A stretch of 64,000 nucleotides of DNA. Origin: Diphasiastrum complanatum (Eukaryota; Streptophyta; Lycopodiopsida; Lycopodiales; Lycopodiaceae). Below the pieces are notes generated by a model. That model searched no databases, was not told where the DNA came from, and saw only the letters and a list, made by a program, of their open reading frames with translations. Shown here piece after piece: positions 21,201 to 32,372 of the stretch. Position 1 is the stretch's first letter, and every line of letters begins with the position of its first letter. The stretch is taken from positions 38,009,003 through 38,073,002 of the forward strand of contig CM055096.1 of assembly GCA_029204225.1 (NCBI GenBank). The letters are read 5' to 3'. Both the position numbers and the translations under genes were made by a program.

Positions 21201-22190
21201 GTGAGCTAACTTACAGTTCATTAGATTGTATTTGTCAAGAATATTGTGAAGATACCTTTGTTGAGTGATATAGATCAGTCATCTTGCTTTGTCTCTATGG
21301 ATCTGAATGCCTAGACAGAAGTGAGCTTCGTCCAGATCAGTCATGTCGAACTCAGAAAACAACATATGTTTAGAATCCTTGACCAAATTGGTATTGTTGC
21401 TGAAAAGCAACATATCATCCACGTATAAGGTGACGATAATGAAGGATTGTTGCACCGACTTGGAATAGATGTTGCAATCATCAGTGCTTGGTTGGAAACC
21501 TTGTTCGATGAGGAATGTGTTGGTCCTCTAAACTCCATTCAGATAAGCTGTTTGCACATCAAGTTGATGCACCTCAAGATCGGCAACTGCAACATATGAT
21601 AGGAGGGCTCAGATCGATGAATGCTTGACTACTAGACTAAAAGTCTCACTTTAGTCAACGTTGGTGATGTGAGTGAATCCCCGTGCTACCAATCTTGCCT
21701 TTCTTCGATCAATCGTTCCATTGGCATTGTACTTGATCTTAAAGATCCATTTGTAATCAATGATATTGCAGCCAATAGGAGCTTCGACTAGTGACCACAT
21801 TTGGTTCTTGACCAGAAAAGAATACTCTCTATCCATGCCTTTTCTCCAGAGATCAAAGTCTGGTTGGCTAATTGCCTCTTCGACTATTGTCGATTCCTGT
21901 ATCAAGAGACATGCAGACTCAGGAGTATACCTTGTGGGCTGTGTGCGCGTTCGGCTTGATCTTCTAGGAGGAATTGATTGATGAAGCACTCCAGGGACTT
22001 GTTGCTGGGTAGCAGCAACGTCTTCATTTGATTCACTATTGAATAGTGGATCAACAATGGACACCCTTGAGCTTGAGGCTCGGATAGTCGTGTCAATGGC
22101 AGGTGATAAAGGTTCTCCTGAAACAATATCTTTGTCTTTGATGTCAACGAACGATCCTCGATAAATACTGTATTCCGGTTGTACAAGATT
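21200..22190 (-). pseudogene. B2 reverse transcriptase N-terminal half and linker
   Basis: The frame at 21651-22064 holds PPRRSSRTRTQPTRY, DREYSFLVKNQMWSLVEAP and DYKWIFKIKYNANGTIDRRKARLVARGF, and LYVDDMLLFS lies near 21405-21430 in another frame. The region at 21630-21655 gives the ancestral sequence replaced by telomere motif in B1. Confidence 0.82.
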
Positions 22191-23000
22191 TGCTGGGTAT
22201 CGGGATCATACAGCTTGTATGTGTATTAAATGAAGTATACCCAATCAAGATGGTCTTGAGACCTTGGAAGTCGAATTTCTTTCTCATGTCTTTCGGTATC
22301 TACGCGTAGGCGACGCATCCGAATACTCTTAGGTTTTTCACAGAAGGCTTAGAGCTTGTCCACACCTCATGGGGTGTTTTGCTTGAGAGGGCCTTGGTCG
22401 GACATCTGTTCTGGATGTAAGCTGTAGTGGAGACAGCTTCGGCCTAGAAGCTCTTGGGCATCGATGCATGTGCCAGCATACATTTTGCTGATTCAACAAG
22501 AGTACGGTTCTTTCTCTCGGCTAAGCCATTAGACTGAGGACTATAAGGAGTGATGAATTGCTGCTTAATGCCTTGGCTCTAGCAATACTCCTTAAATTCA
22601 GTAGAGATGTACTCTCCACCATTGTCAGACCTCAGGGCCTTGATCGTCCTTCCAGTCTCTTTTTCAACACGCTCCTTGAAGATTCTGAAGCAACTAAAAG
22701 CTTCTGATTTCTTCTGGATAAAATACGCCATAGTCCTTCTGAAAAATTCATCAATAAAAGTTATAAAATACTTTGCATCCTTCAGAGAATGATTGTTTAT
22801 CGGGCCACAAATGACTGAATGCACAACATCTAACAATCCTCTAGTAGTATGCTGATGGCTTGATCTAAATGGTTTCCTAGTATGTTTACCAACTAAACAG
22901 TCTTGACAAACATGTAACTCGACTTTATTATTGGGATATTCTAGATCAAGAACAATAGAATGTTTAGACATTTGTTGTACAGCAGCATGATTCAAGTGAG
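22190..23000 (-). pseudogene. B2 integrase
   Basis: Contains HVCQDCLVGKHTRKPFRSSHQ, LDVVHSVICGPI (first catalytic aspartate replaced by Val), KYFITFIDEFFRRTMAYF and TIKALRSDNGGEYIS in a 138-codon frame, then NGLAERKNRTL near 22510-22540 and the C-terminal region in other frames. Confidence 0.83.
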
Positions 23001-23640
23001 TCTATAATGCCAAAGTAAAAAGTACTGAGCGCCTGACTAGAGGTAGAAAAACAATGACTTAATCTATACAAGTATCCATGCCTCTTTCCGAGTGCTAGGA
23101 TATTGCTTGTCCTATCAACTACTTTGCACTGATCACATTCGAATTCTACTTTATGTCCTAGATCTGTGATTCTGCTTACAAAGAGCAGTTTCGTAGATAA
23201 ATTGGATACATATAGGACTCTAGAAAGTAGCTTAGATTGATCATTTGCAAAGTTCAATCTCACAGTACCTTCACCTTTGATAGCCTGTGTTCTATATTGC
23301 CAAGGTGAACGTATTTGTTGGTATTGTAGGGTGTATAGGACTCGAAACAGTCGATGAGACTGGTCATATGCTAAGTGGCATCGGAATCCAGGAACCAAGA
23401 ACTGTCGTTGGGTGCTCCTTGATGGCTAGTCATGAAGGCATCATCATCCGCTTGAGGGAGTAAAATTTCTTCCTGAGATATAGCTTGGAAGCTCTATCTT
23501 GCACTTCATATAATGTGCTAAAGATGTCCCAGACTTCTTTGGATGTCGGGGCTTCGGACACATGGCCGATCTTAGTATCAGAAATGTTGAGGATGATCAG
23601 CACAAATGCTTTGCCATCCTTCAGCTTTTATCTGGAGATT
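23000..23640 (-). pseudogene. B2 protease and internally deleted gag
   Basis: Protease region WFLDSDAT-HMTSLIDCFESYTPY near 23340-23410 (the Gly of DSG is Asp), then YRTQAIKGEGTVRLNFANDQSK. Upstream gag reads GHVSEAPTSKEVWDIF and RKKFYSLKR, joined straight to the protease lead-in, so mid-gag and its zinc knuckle are missing. Confidence 0.75.
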
Positions 23641-24251
23641 GCTTCACAAAGCTAATCACACAATCTGTAAAGGTGATGAACCTATACTGACAATACATTT
23701 GGAAGAAAAAATCAATGCACAAAAGCATCTATGATGTCTATTTCTGATTATCAATGATGTTTCGTTCTCTCTTTTGTTCTATTCTAATGTTGTTCTAATA
23801 CAGTTGTCTGAATACGCAGATGGTATTCAATATATACAAAATTTTACATGTGTGCAGATGAAGAAGGTACAAAAGTGGTTGTACTGTCTGTGGGAGATCG
23901 TGGGTGGCTGTTGTCGTTGTCAAATCTGATTGCACATTGCATGGGATGAGCATTAGGAGGCCGCGACATCGGCCTTTGCTAAAATTACCGTTGATGAAAA
24001 TGCGAAAAACTCGACACTCTGACAAATGCCTTAAAAATTGATTTACAAGGTACCTACGCTTTTCTACAAGGACACCTTTGGCATCTGTAGGACACCTTTG
24101 GCATTTGTAGGACAATGTCACCTTTTTCGTCTGTCATAAATCATGTGTAAAAACACAATGTCATCTTTTTCGCCTTTTTCGCTTGTAGAAATCCCCGAGT
24201 AAAAATGCAGACAGGTCGCATTTTTTGCCTGTCTTATTTTACATGTGAATA
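23641..24251 (-). repeat. B2 5' LTR, truncated at both ends
   Basis: Matches 19745-20345 of the complete B2 LTR. The inner end is fused to gag and the outer end, about 90 bases short of the terminus, is fused to A2 LTR sequence at CTCAAGAG. Confidence 0.82.
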
Positions 24252-24787
24252 TGCTCAAGAGTGTTCAAGCTCGCAAGCTTGAGAGAGAGAATGCTAACTA
24301 TTCAATACTTGATGATTAATCTTCATGCTTCAATGCTTATTACCTAAGATGTAGAAATATGAACAACTATTTATATTAAGCAATTAGGTCGTCAAATGCA
24401 TCATTTAGTTGGCTGTGATGTGTTGGTATCCATCCAGTTAGGACTTCTCAAAAACTACTTGCTGACGAAAAAATGCAAGTCGGTGGCTTTGGTCGTAAAT
24501 AGTTTGTCTGCAGATTTGAATGTAAACTGTTACTCTGTAGAAATGCACGCAAACTGTCATGCAAAAAATATGAAGGTCTTCGCCAACGTCATTTCCTTAA
24601 CATTTGAGACATCTGGCATTTTGCGAGAAAGCCGAAGTGAGAGGAAAAATCCAAAGATGAAAATGTCGACATTGTGAGCCGTTTCCGAGAGTAGTTATGC
24701 AAACTGTGTAAAAAACATGAAGAAATTTGCAGGTCTGGACGAAGATTAAAATGTCGATTAGTCGCTTAGTAGGAGAATAATCCAACA
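24252..24787 (-). repeat. A2 5' LTR remnant
   Basis: Matches 10834-11348 of the A2 3' LTR and ends CCAACA at 24787, followed by the target duplication CTAAA. Includes the LTR hairpin near 24259-24277 and TATAAATA at 24369-24376. Confidence 0.88.
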
Positions 24788-24792
24788 CTAAA
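24788..24792. repeat. Target-site duplication of A2, right copy (CTAAA)
   Basis: Identical to 10341-10345 and directly after the LTR terminus; five bases is the usual copia duplication length. Confidence 0.8.
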
Positions 24793-25295
24793 GACATAAG
24801 GATGTACCTTAAGATATCAAAGTAGCTTCTAAACACGTAGGGTATGGGATGTTAGTGGACTAAGGATGTCCGCGATCACCATGGCCACAATCCATTAGCA
24901 TCCTCATTATAAGGACAGTGCCTTTTAACTGAAGGCAATACTCTGAACCACCAGAGGATGCCCTAAATCACATCTTCCAAAGGCCATTTGAAAGTCAAAC
25001 ATATTGTTAGCGAGATCGTAGCATGATTTAGCAATCAAAAGTTTTTACAGAACCGTGACCCCCTCCTTACAGTCATACTTCTGAGAGCTTGGAAAACTCT
25101 CATTGGCTCGGAAGCACGGGGTAACAGAGGAAGCCCCCTCCTTACAGTCATACTTCTGAGAGCTTGGAAGACTCTCATTGGCTCGGAAGCACGGGGTAAC
25201 AGAGGAAGCCCCCAGAATTGGACGTGGCAAGACCTCCGTTACTCATGTAGGGCATAACCACCATCAACAGATCCCCTATCGAAATCGTCCTAACA
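24793..25295 (+). repeat. Gypsy D1 5' LTR, right part
   Basis: Similar to the reverse complement of 38123-38430 in D2, including TTTTACAGAACCGT and CTGAGAGCTTGGAAAA. Ends CCTAACA, followed at 25296 by the primer-site-like TTGGTGCGTTTGTTGG. Confidence 0.7.
25061..25210 (+). repeat. 75-bp tandem duplication in the D1 LTR
   Basis: Two nearly identical 75-base units, each containing CTTACAGTCATACTTCTGAG and GGAAGCACGGGGTAACAGAG. D2 has one unit. Confidence 0.9.
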
Positions 25296-26260
25296 TTGGT
25301 GCGTTTGTTGGAAGTCGAAATATTTTCAGAAGATGTTGTTTAAAAGAGTAGTTATTTGTATCACTGGTCTACAAAGAATGAATAGTCATCTACCAATAGT
25401 CTACAAGTTTCGTAGGTCCTAGATTGCGTGTGTTGAGAACAATTCCACTATTTAAACCGTCAGCCACAAGCTAACATGACCGTACGAGCGGTTAGTACCA
25501 CACGTTGATACCAAGTATTACAGACTGAAGTGGTTAGTATCACACAGTGATGTGTGTTGATCCCAAACCTAGAGCATACGTTTTAGGGCCTTGTCAAACA
25601 TGAGTTCACAATCCAACCCTAGCTGCACATGATCCAACTTTACCAAGGACATTCTACTTCCAACACATGAGAAGTATATAGTCTGGACTAGAGACTGCAT
25701 ATAGTTTTTCACCAGCAGGGAGGTTAGGCAGTGTTACCAAGTACTACTAGAAATCTTTTATAGAGTGATGTGACATGTTTTAGAATGGGGTTCCATATGA
25801 AACCTAGGGTAAAGGTGAAATCCAAAGCCTTGAGTCGAAAATCATTACCCTACGACCCACCAACCCTAGCATCTCGTAGAGACGGCACCTAGTACAAAGA
25901 ATCAAAAAAATCTGTGCATGGGTACGGTTGGATTAGGATCGAGCAAAAAAATGACCAAGTAGAGTTAGTTAGGTCATATGCAGTATTAATGGATGAAGGG
26001 TGGATGACCTATGGAATAACTTGGGAAAATCATAAAACGCATGTGCAACGACAGTTGATTGCTATTCGTAAGTGAGAAGAATATTATGCAGAAATCATTA
26101 GTGTCACCCTAGACGAGACATCATAGGTATACTAAGGAGAGCTAGGTCTAAGGGAACACCACACTGAGAGACTTCAAATCCCCAAAGAGAACGTTTATGG
26201 CTTAGGAAAAGCAATCGTGGGTCCCTTATCCCACTTGCCATAGATGATGAGTCTCACCAA
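25296..26260 (+). other. D1 leader and gag N-terminal region, no open frame
   Basis: Lies between the D1 primer-site-like sequence and the gag frame. Only fragments are open; no domain is recognisable. Its placement makes it the untranslated leader plus decayed start of gag. Confidence 0.5.
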
Positions 26261-26266
26261 CCTGTA

Positions 26267-27070
26267 ATGGACTTGGACAATACATTGGAAGTCATAGAAG
26301 AACTATCAAATCTTGAGCTAACCAAATCTACAGAACCACTGTTAGAGAACGTAACACCTGCCACTACAAAACCTATTGCCAACCGAATGGCAAGATGCTT
26401 GACTGAACCGATCGTAGTACCTCCGGAGACAGGGGGACTATCCAAACTTAGTGGATCCACTCATGAGTTTCATGGACCACCATATGAAAGTGCCGAAGAA
26501 CATATTGATGCTTTTTGGACCACCTACTTTACTAGTGCCATCAACTCACATCATGAAGTGATGTTTTTTGCCACCATTTTGACTAGAACGGCTAGACACT
26601 GGTATCATAGTTTGCAAAGAGGCTCAATTCACACCATTGAGGAGTTCCATAGACTGTTTTTGATTGAGTATGCTCCCCACTACCTACTGGCCATACTTCT
26701 AATTCTTATATTTCTATTCATTAAATAACAAGGGAATAATGAAACCATCTGACAATATTGGCGTTGTTTGATAGAGTTGTCATGCCAAGTGGAACCCATT
26801 GTGCTACTACCACCCCTATTACTACTGACCTTCTTTCTGCGAGGGCTCAAGAATGATGTACAAATGATTGTATGTCAGAGTAACCCCCAAACATTGGTTG
26901 AGACAGTAGAAAAGGCAATCGTGGTAGAAGATGCACAGATTGCGGTTGCCCACGCATCCCATCTATCACAAGCAATGAACAACTTGAATCTAACCCCAAA
27001 AATGTGGAGAGGAGGCCCAATCGCAGCCATACGAGCACACCTCATAGTGGAACCTCTTTGGGCTTCATAA
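26267..27070 (+). pseudogene. Gypsy D1 gag
   Basis: The first frame (26267-26728, 153 codons) contains a retrotransposon gag core: FHGPPYESAEEHIDAFWTTY, then ILTRTARHWYHSL and TIEEFHRLFLIEYAPHYL, matching the Ty3/gypsy capsid layout of a tryptophan-rich helix bundle. After a break at 26728 a second frame (26768-27070) continues with FLRGLKNDVQMIVCQSNPQTLVE, the usual gag tail. No zinc knuckle or pol follows, so the element is cut after gag. Confidence 0.75.
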
Positions 27071-27788
<718 letters not shown>

Positions 27789-28029
27789 TCTGTTGGTGGG
27801 GATGTTGTTGCTGGTGACTGTTCATGCTCAAGATTGGATCGGCGTGTGGAACACGTAGTTGAAACTCGTTGAACATGTGACTAGACTAAAGAGATAGCTA
27901 CAAAACTTTGGTTCTTCATCATTGATTGTGTGGAGAGCTACACATATTTATGGAGATTGAGGTAGCTTGAGGTAGAACCATATCTATCCATTCCAAAATG
28001 ACATCTAGAGTCTATGTGACATTTGTCAC

Positions 28030-28382
28030 TTGTCATGCATAAAATTCTACCAACTTTTTACAAGTGTACTAGTTCTAACTAGAAATGTCCAAATCATCAT
28101 GCATGTGTCCATTAAACTTTGTGCATGCCTTGCATGTCACTATGGATCACTTACAATTAATGCATGTGAGTTGCCACGAGTTTCTACAAGCATAATCATG
28201 TTAATTCTATGTCTACAAACTATATGCAAGTTGCATTTATCAAACTAGATAATACATAACCACGTAGCTCGAGTTCTATGTAGGCCAAACTTGGCATTTT
28301 GCATTAATGAGCTACATACTTGCATGGTACAACATTTGTAGCAAGCCAAGAAATCAATATGGATTGTTTTTCAATTTTAACA
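28030..28382 (-). repeat. Copia E 3' LTR (right boundary certain, left not)
   Basis: The minus strand reads TAGGAGGAG (polypurine) then TGTTAAAATTG, giving a clear LTR start at 28382. The left end could not be found: the plus-strand sequence expected from the 5' side (TGACAAAATTTCC) is not present, so the LTR is truncated or diverged. The stated start is approximate. Confidence 0.55.
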
Positions 28383-28504
28383 CTCCTCCTAAAAATGATC
28401 TATATTGATTTGAATATGGATCTTGGTATAACTCCAAGGTTGGCTCTATACTTGTTGAAGGAACTTATGCTCAAAGGTTTGGTGAGCATATCTGCAATGC
28501 AAGA

Positions 28505-29786
28505 TTATGTGTCGATGTGCTCCAATTTGATTTCACCTCCAATGAGCTTCTCTTTCACGAAGTGATGTGCAACTTTGATATGTTTGCTCCTTGCATGAAA
28601 TATTGGATTGTTGGCAAGGGCTTGAGCTGAAATGTTGTCACACATGATCACAGGTATATTTTCTTCCATAATTATCTTTAGCTCCACTAGTAGCCTCTTG
28701 ATCCAAAGCACTTCCTTTGCTGTTGTAGTGAGCGCCTTGTACTCAGCTTCACATGAGAGTGATACAGTATCTTGTTTTTTGGAAAGCCAAGATATCAAGT
28801 TTCCTCCGAAATATATGACATAAGCACTTGTAGATTTTCGATCTACTCTATCACTTGCAAAATCCAAGTCAGAATAACCAATAATAGAAAAATCTTCACT
28901 TTTATATAATAAACAAAAATCAAAAGTTGAAGATATATATCTAAGCACTCTCTTGGCCTTTTTTCAATGATAAATTGAAGGATTTTGCATAGCCTGGCTC
29001 AACTTATGAACGCTAAAACTTATGTCAGGTCTAGTTATTGTGAGCTACATTAAGGAGCCTATAAGACTTCTAAAAAGTGTGATGTCCTCGAAGGATCTTT
29101 CATCACCTTTGTTAGAGTCCTTTACATTTTTCTCCATAGGTGTTTCTATACTCTTACAATTCAACATATTGAGCTTTTTTAATATTGAAAGAGCATACTT
29201 AGATTGACATATGAAAGTTTTATCTTTAAGAAAGTCAATCTCTAGTCCTAGAATATAGTGAATTTTTCCAAGATCTTGCATCTTGAACTCTTTTCCAAGT
29301 GCAATCTTGGTTTCCTCAACTAGCTTGATACAACTTCCTGTCAGAATGATATCATCAACATAAATTAGAAGGATGACAATATCTTTATCAAAAAACTTGA
29401 CATATAAGGAAGGATCATAGTTACTAAGATTAAAACGTAGTGATTCAAGAAAGGTGTTAAGTCGAGAATACTATGACCTTGGGGCTTGCTTTAATCCATA
29501 TAGACTTTTGAAGAGCAAGCAAACTTTTCCCTCATCATGGATGAACCCAATAGGTTGATCCATAGATCTCTTCTTCTAGATAGCCATTTAGAAATGCATT
29601 AGAAACATCTAGTTGAAGAATTTGCCAATTGAAAAAACAAGCAAGAGAAATTATGATTCTAATTGACACCATCTTTGCAACTGGGGCAAAGGTTTCCTCA
29701 TAATCAAGTCCATATACTTGAGCAAAGCCTTTAGCACAAAGCCTAGCCTTGTACTTGTTGATTTTGCCTTCTTGATTATACTTGAC
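28505..29786 (-). pseudogene. E reverse transcriptase and RNase H
   Basis: RT follows GCKWVF plus a stop codon at the end of the 605-codon frame. Blocks: KARLCAKGFAQVYGLDYEE near 29720, QLDVSNAFLNGYL near 29600, LLIYVDDIILTGS near 29345-29375, KIHYILGLEID, NCKSIETPMEKN, then RNase H with IIGYSDLDFASD, ISWLSKKQDTVSLSCEAEYKAL and ARSKHIKVAHHFVKEK. About four stops or shifts separate the blocks. Confidence 0.85.
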
Positions 29787-31604
29787 TCAAAAAACCCATT
29801 TGCAACCAATTGTATGCTTGTTGGATGGAAGATCCACAAGCTCCCATGTATTATTGGCCATCAAAGCATCATATTCTTCCTTCATGGCAAGGTACCATTC
29901 TTTTGAGTTGATAGCATCATATACATCCTTTGGCTCCTCATGAGAAATAAAATAGGCACAATTAGTGGAGTTGATTTCCACTTGCTTTCCTCTATCTTCA
30001 TAGGTAAGCCTTCTAGGCTCGGATCTTTCTCTTTGAGATCTCCTTGGTGAAAAAATTCGAGGTGACTCCTCCTCAAATCTCGGCCCCATCTCTCCATGAT
30101 GATCTTCAAGGGTGATGATTGGAGTATCTTTATGAGAATCTTTGAACTCGACCTTCTCAAGAATGTATTTTTGATCTTCATGAAATATCAAATCTCTACT
30201 CTCATTCGTAGTTGAGGTAGAAGGAACATAGATCCTGTAAGCTTTCTTCTTGGATGCATATCCAACCATGATCCCTTTAACAGAATTAGGATCATCTCTT
30301 TTCCTTGTTTCCAAAGGCATATTAACAAAGCAAGTACAACCAAAAACTCTAAGGTGATCTACCTTAGGTTTTTTCTGAAACAAGACTTCAAAAGGTGTTT
30401 TTCCAGCAAGAGCATTGTGAGGTAATCTATTGCACAAATAGTTTGCACAATTTATAGCTTCACCCCAATATTCAATAGGCAAAGAAGCTGCTACTCGAAT
30501 TGCTTTAGCACATTCACATAAAGATCTGTTTTTCCTCTCAACTACTCCATTTTGGGATGGAGAATAGGCACAAGAAAATTCTCTCTTTATTCCTTCACCT
30601 TTACAATAATTATGAAACTTGTTGGAGATATATTCACCTCCTCCGTCACATGTTAAAGCTTTAACTTTGCAAGAAAACTGTTTTTCTACATAAGCCTTGA
30701 AGATAAGGAGGTGATAAAAAACCATAGCCTTTGAAGAAAGTAGATACAACCAAGTGTATCTAGTAAAGTCATCAATAAAGGTGACAAAACATGTTGCACC
30801 ACCAATACTTTTAGAAGAGGAAAAATGTACATTTGAATGTACGAGTTCCAATGGATAAGTAGTCTTTATAAAAGACTTCTGATATGGCTTTCTGTGTGAC
30901 TTTGCAATGGCACAAGCCTCACAAGGCTTGAAATCTTTAGAAAGAGATTTTGGAAGACCAACAGCCTTCTCCTTCTTAACCATATAAGACATAGATGTAA
31001 AGTTAGGATGACCCAACCTTCTATGCAACAGCTCCTTCTTAGATAACAAAACAACTTCACAAAGGTTTGCATTCTCATAAGAATTCAACTTAAAAATTTC
31101 ACCACATCTAGTTCCATCAGCAAGGATCTCATCTTTTCTCTTGATAAAACAAGTATTGGAGTTGAACTTTACATCACAGCCATTATCAAGCAACTTTCCC
31201 ACACTAATTAAGTTTTTTGTAAGTTTTGGAATGAAAAGAACATTAGAAAGTGCAAGAACTTTTGAAGAAGCAAGTTTCAATGGAATGTTGCCAATTCCTT
31301 CTATTGGACACTCATGATCATTAGCTGTGTAAATAGATCTCTTGAGTCCTTTGAAAGGTAAGATTGAGTCGAATGACTCCTTTGAACAGCACATATGTAA
31401 AGAAGCTCCACTGTCTATGTACCAAGCTCCATCTTTCTTGAAAGGTGATGAAGAAAAATTGGACACCATAAGTGATCCTTCTCCATCACTTGCAACAGAA
31501 TCTTCTTCAATCTCTTTGGAGAGATTAGCTTGCTTGAGTTGGTTTTTCTTCTTAAAGCAATTAGAGGCATAGTGCCCCTTTTTGCCACAGAAGAAGCACT
31601 TCAC
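29787..31604 (-). CDS. E zinc knuckle-protease-integrase frame, 605 codons
   Basis: The longest open frame in the window. Domains in order: CCHC knuckle CFFCGKKGHYASNC (residues 3-16), protease AWYIDSGASLHMC (about 59-71), GAG-pre-integrase with the zinc-binding HRRLGHPNFTSM ... CEACAIAKSHRKP (about 193-240), integrase core FVTFIDDFTRYTWLYLL, ALTCDGGGEYIS, AYSPSQNGVVERKNRSL, then the linker RSQRERSEPRRLTY and RT start CAYFISHEEPKDVYDAI. The first catalytic aspartate, normally HSD, is HSN; the second (CDGGGEY) and third (VERKNR) acidic residues are present. It stops at GCKWVF, the RT fingers, by one in-frame stop. In a live element gag and pol would be one frame. Confidence 0.9.
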   Translation of the reverse strand: MKCFFCGKKGHYASNCFKKKNQLKQANLSKEIEEDSVASDGEGSLMVSNFSSSPFKKDGAWYIDSGASLHMCCSKESFDSILPFKGLKRSIYTANDHECPIEGIGNIPLKLASSKVLALSNVLFIPKLTKNLISVGKLLDNGCDVKFNSNTCFIKRKDEILADGTRCGEIFKLNSYENANLCEVVLLSKKELLHRRLGHPNFTSMSYMVKKEKAVGLPKSLSKDFKPCEACAIAKSHRKPYQKSFIKTTYPLELVHSNVHFSSSKSIGGATCFVTFIDDFTRYTWLYLLSSKAMVFYHLLIFKAYVEKQFSCKVKALTCDGGGEYISNKFHNYCKGEGIKREFSCAYSPSQNGVVERKNRSLCECAKAIRVAASLPIEYWGEAINCANYLCNRLPHNALAGKTPFEVLFQKKPKVDHLRVFGCTCFVNMPLETRKRDDPNSVKGIMVGYASKKKAYRIYVPSTSTTNESRDLIFHEDQKYILEKVEFKDSHKDTPIITLEDHHGEMGPRFEEESPRIFSPRRSQRERSEPRRLTYEDRGKQVEINSTNCAYFISHEEPKDVYDAINSKEWYLAMKEEYDALMANNTWELVDLPSNKHTIGCKWVF

Positions 31605-32372
31605 TTTCTTCTTCTTGGTTTTTGAGTTAGAGGGATGAGATGTCTTATCCTCTTCACCATCTTGATCTCGATCTTTGGCTTTGTCTTTGTTGTATGCTTA
31701 AGAGAATTGGTTCTTACTCCTTCTTTTCTGCTTGCTTTTGACAAAGAGGTCTTTGTCACTTCTACCATGTTCAAGTTTGTTCATCCTGGAGAGTTATAGC
31801 TTTGTCTAGATTCTTCAGAAATAAGAATTCCTTAGAGAGTTTCTAGATTAGGTTACTCCTCCTTAATAGCAAAGACTAATCAAGATTATCAAGGTCATCT
31901 CTCAAGCCATTTAGTATGAATTGGACTAGCTCAACTTGGTTAATGGTAACACCAACACAGGAAAGCTCTCTATGTAAATCTTTAACTCTCAGAACATAGT
32001 TAGATGCACTCTCTTCACTTCTTTGGAGACTTTGGAAAATCTGATTCCTAAGAGTGAGTATTGTAGAAGTATTCTTTGCTTCATAGATGGTCTTTAGTGC
32101 ATCCCAAGCTTCTTTGGCTGTAGTGCAAGATCCTATCTCTCTCTCAAAATTTCATTAGATACATTCATCTTAATGAAATGTAAAGCCATTCTAGCTCTCT
32201 TCTTATATTTAGGAGTTTCAACATGTGCTTGAGGCTCCTCCTCAACACCAAGCACAATATCCATAACATCCTGGAGAATCAAAACAGACTCCATTCTTAA
32301 CTTCCAAATTGAGTAATTAGAAGTGTTTAGTCTTTCACTAGCTTCTAGAAGATATCCTCCCTGAGATGCCAT
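31605..32372 (-). pseudogene. E gag
   Basis: Starts MASQGGYLLEASERLNTSNY with KLRMESVLILQDVMDIVLG, the usual copia gag opening, and is open to 32133. The remainder, with a lysine-rich stretch before the knuckle, carries numerous stops. Confidence 0.8.

Larger units (their letters stand above)
19240..24251 (-). mobile_element. Ty1/copia B2, nested in A2
   Basis: Minus-strand relative of B1. It has a full 3' LTR (19240-20434), RNase H, RT, integrase, protease and a gag remnant, then a partial 5' LTR (23641-24251). Gag has an internal deletion joining RKKFYSLKR to the protease lead-in, and there is no primer site. The protease site reads LDSDAT followed by a stop. Its right end is joined to the middle of the A2 LTR. 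Confidence 0.87.
10346..24787 (-). mobile_element. Ty1/copia A2, split by nested B1 and B2
   Basis: A single A-family insertion delimited by CTAAA duplications. Own segments: 3' LTR 10346-11348, pol end 11349-11822, pol and gag 16390-19239, and a 5' LTR remnant 24252-24787. B1 broke the RNase H region and B2 broke gag. About 200 bases of pol are lost beside B1. Gag N-terminus, primer site and the 3' part of the 5' LTR are lost beside B2. Domain content otherwise matches A1, and A2 retains the protease and integrase N-terminus that A1 lacks. Confidence 0.88.

Noticed and set aside
25061-25210. Repeat array considered as CRISPR-like
   Set aside because: Only two contiguous units without spacers, inside an LTR of a plant retrotransposon.
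26254-26460. Minus-strand frame opposite D1 gag
   Set aside because: Shadow of the plus-strand gag frame.
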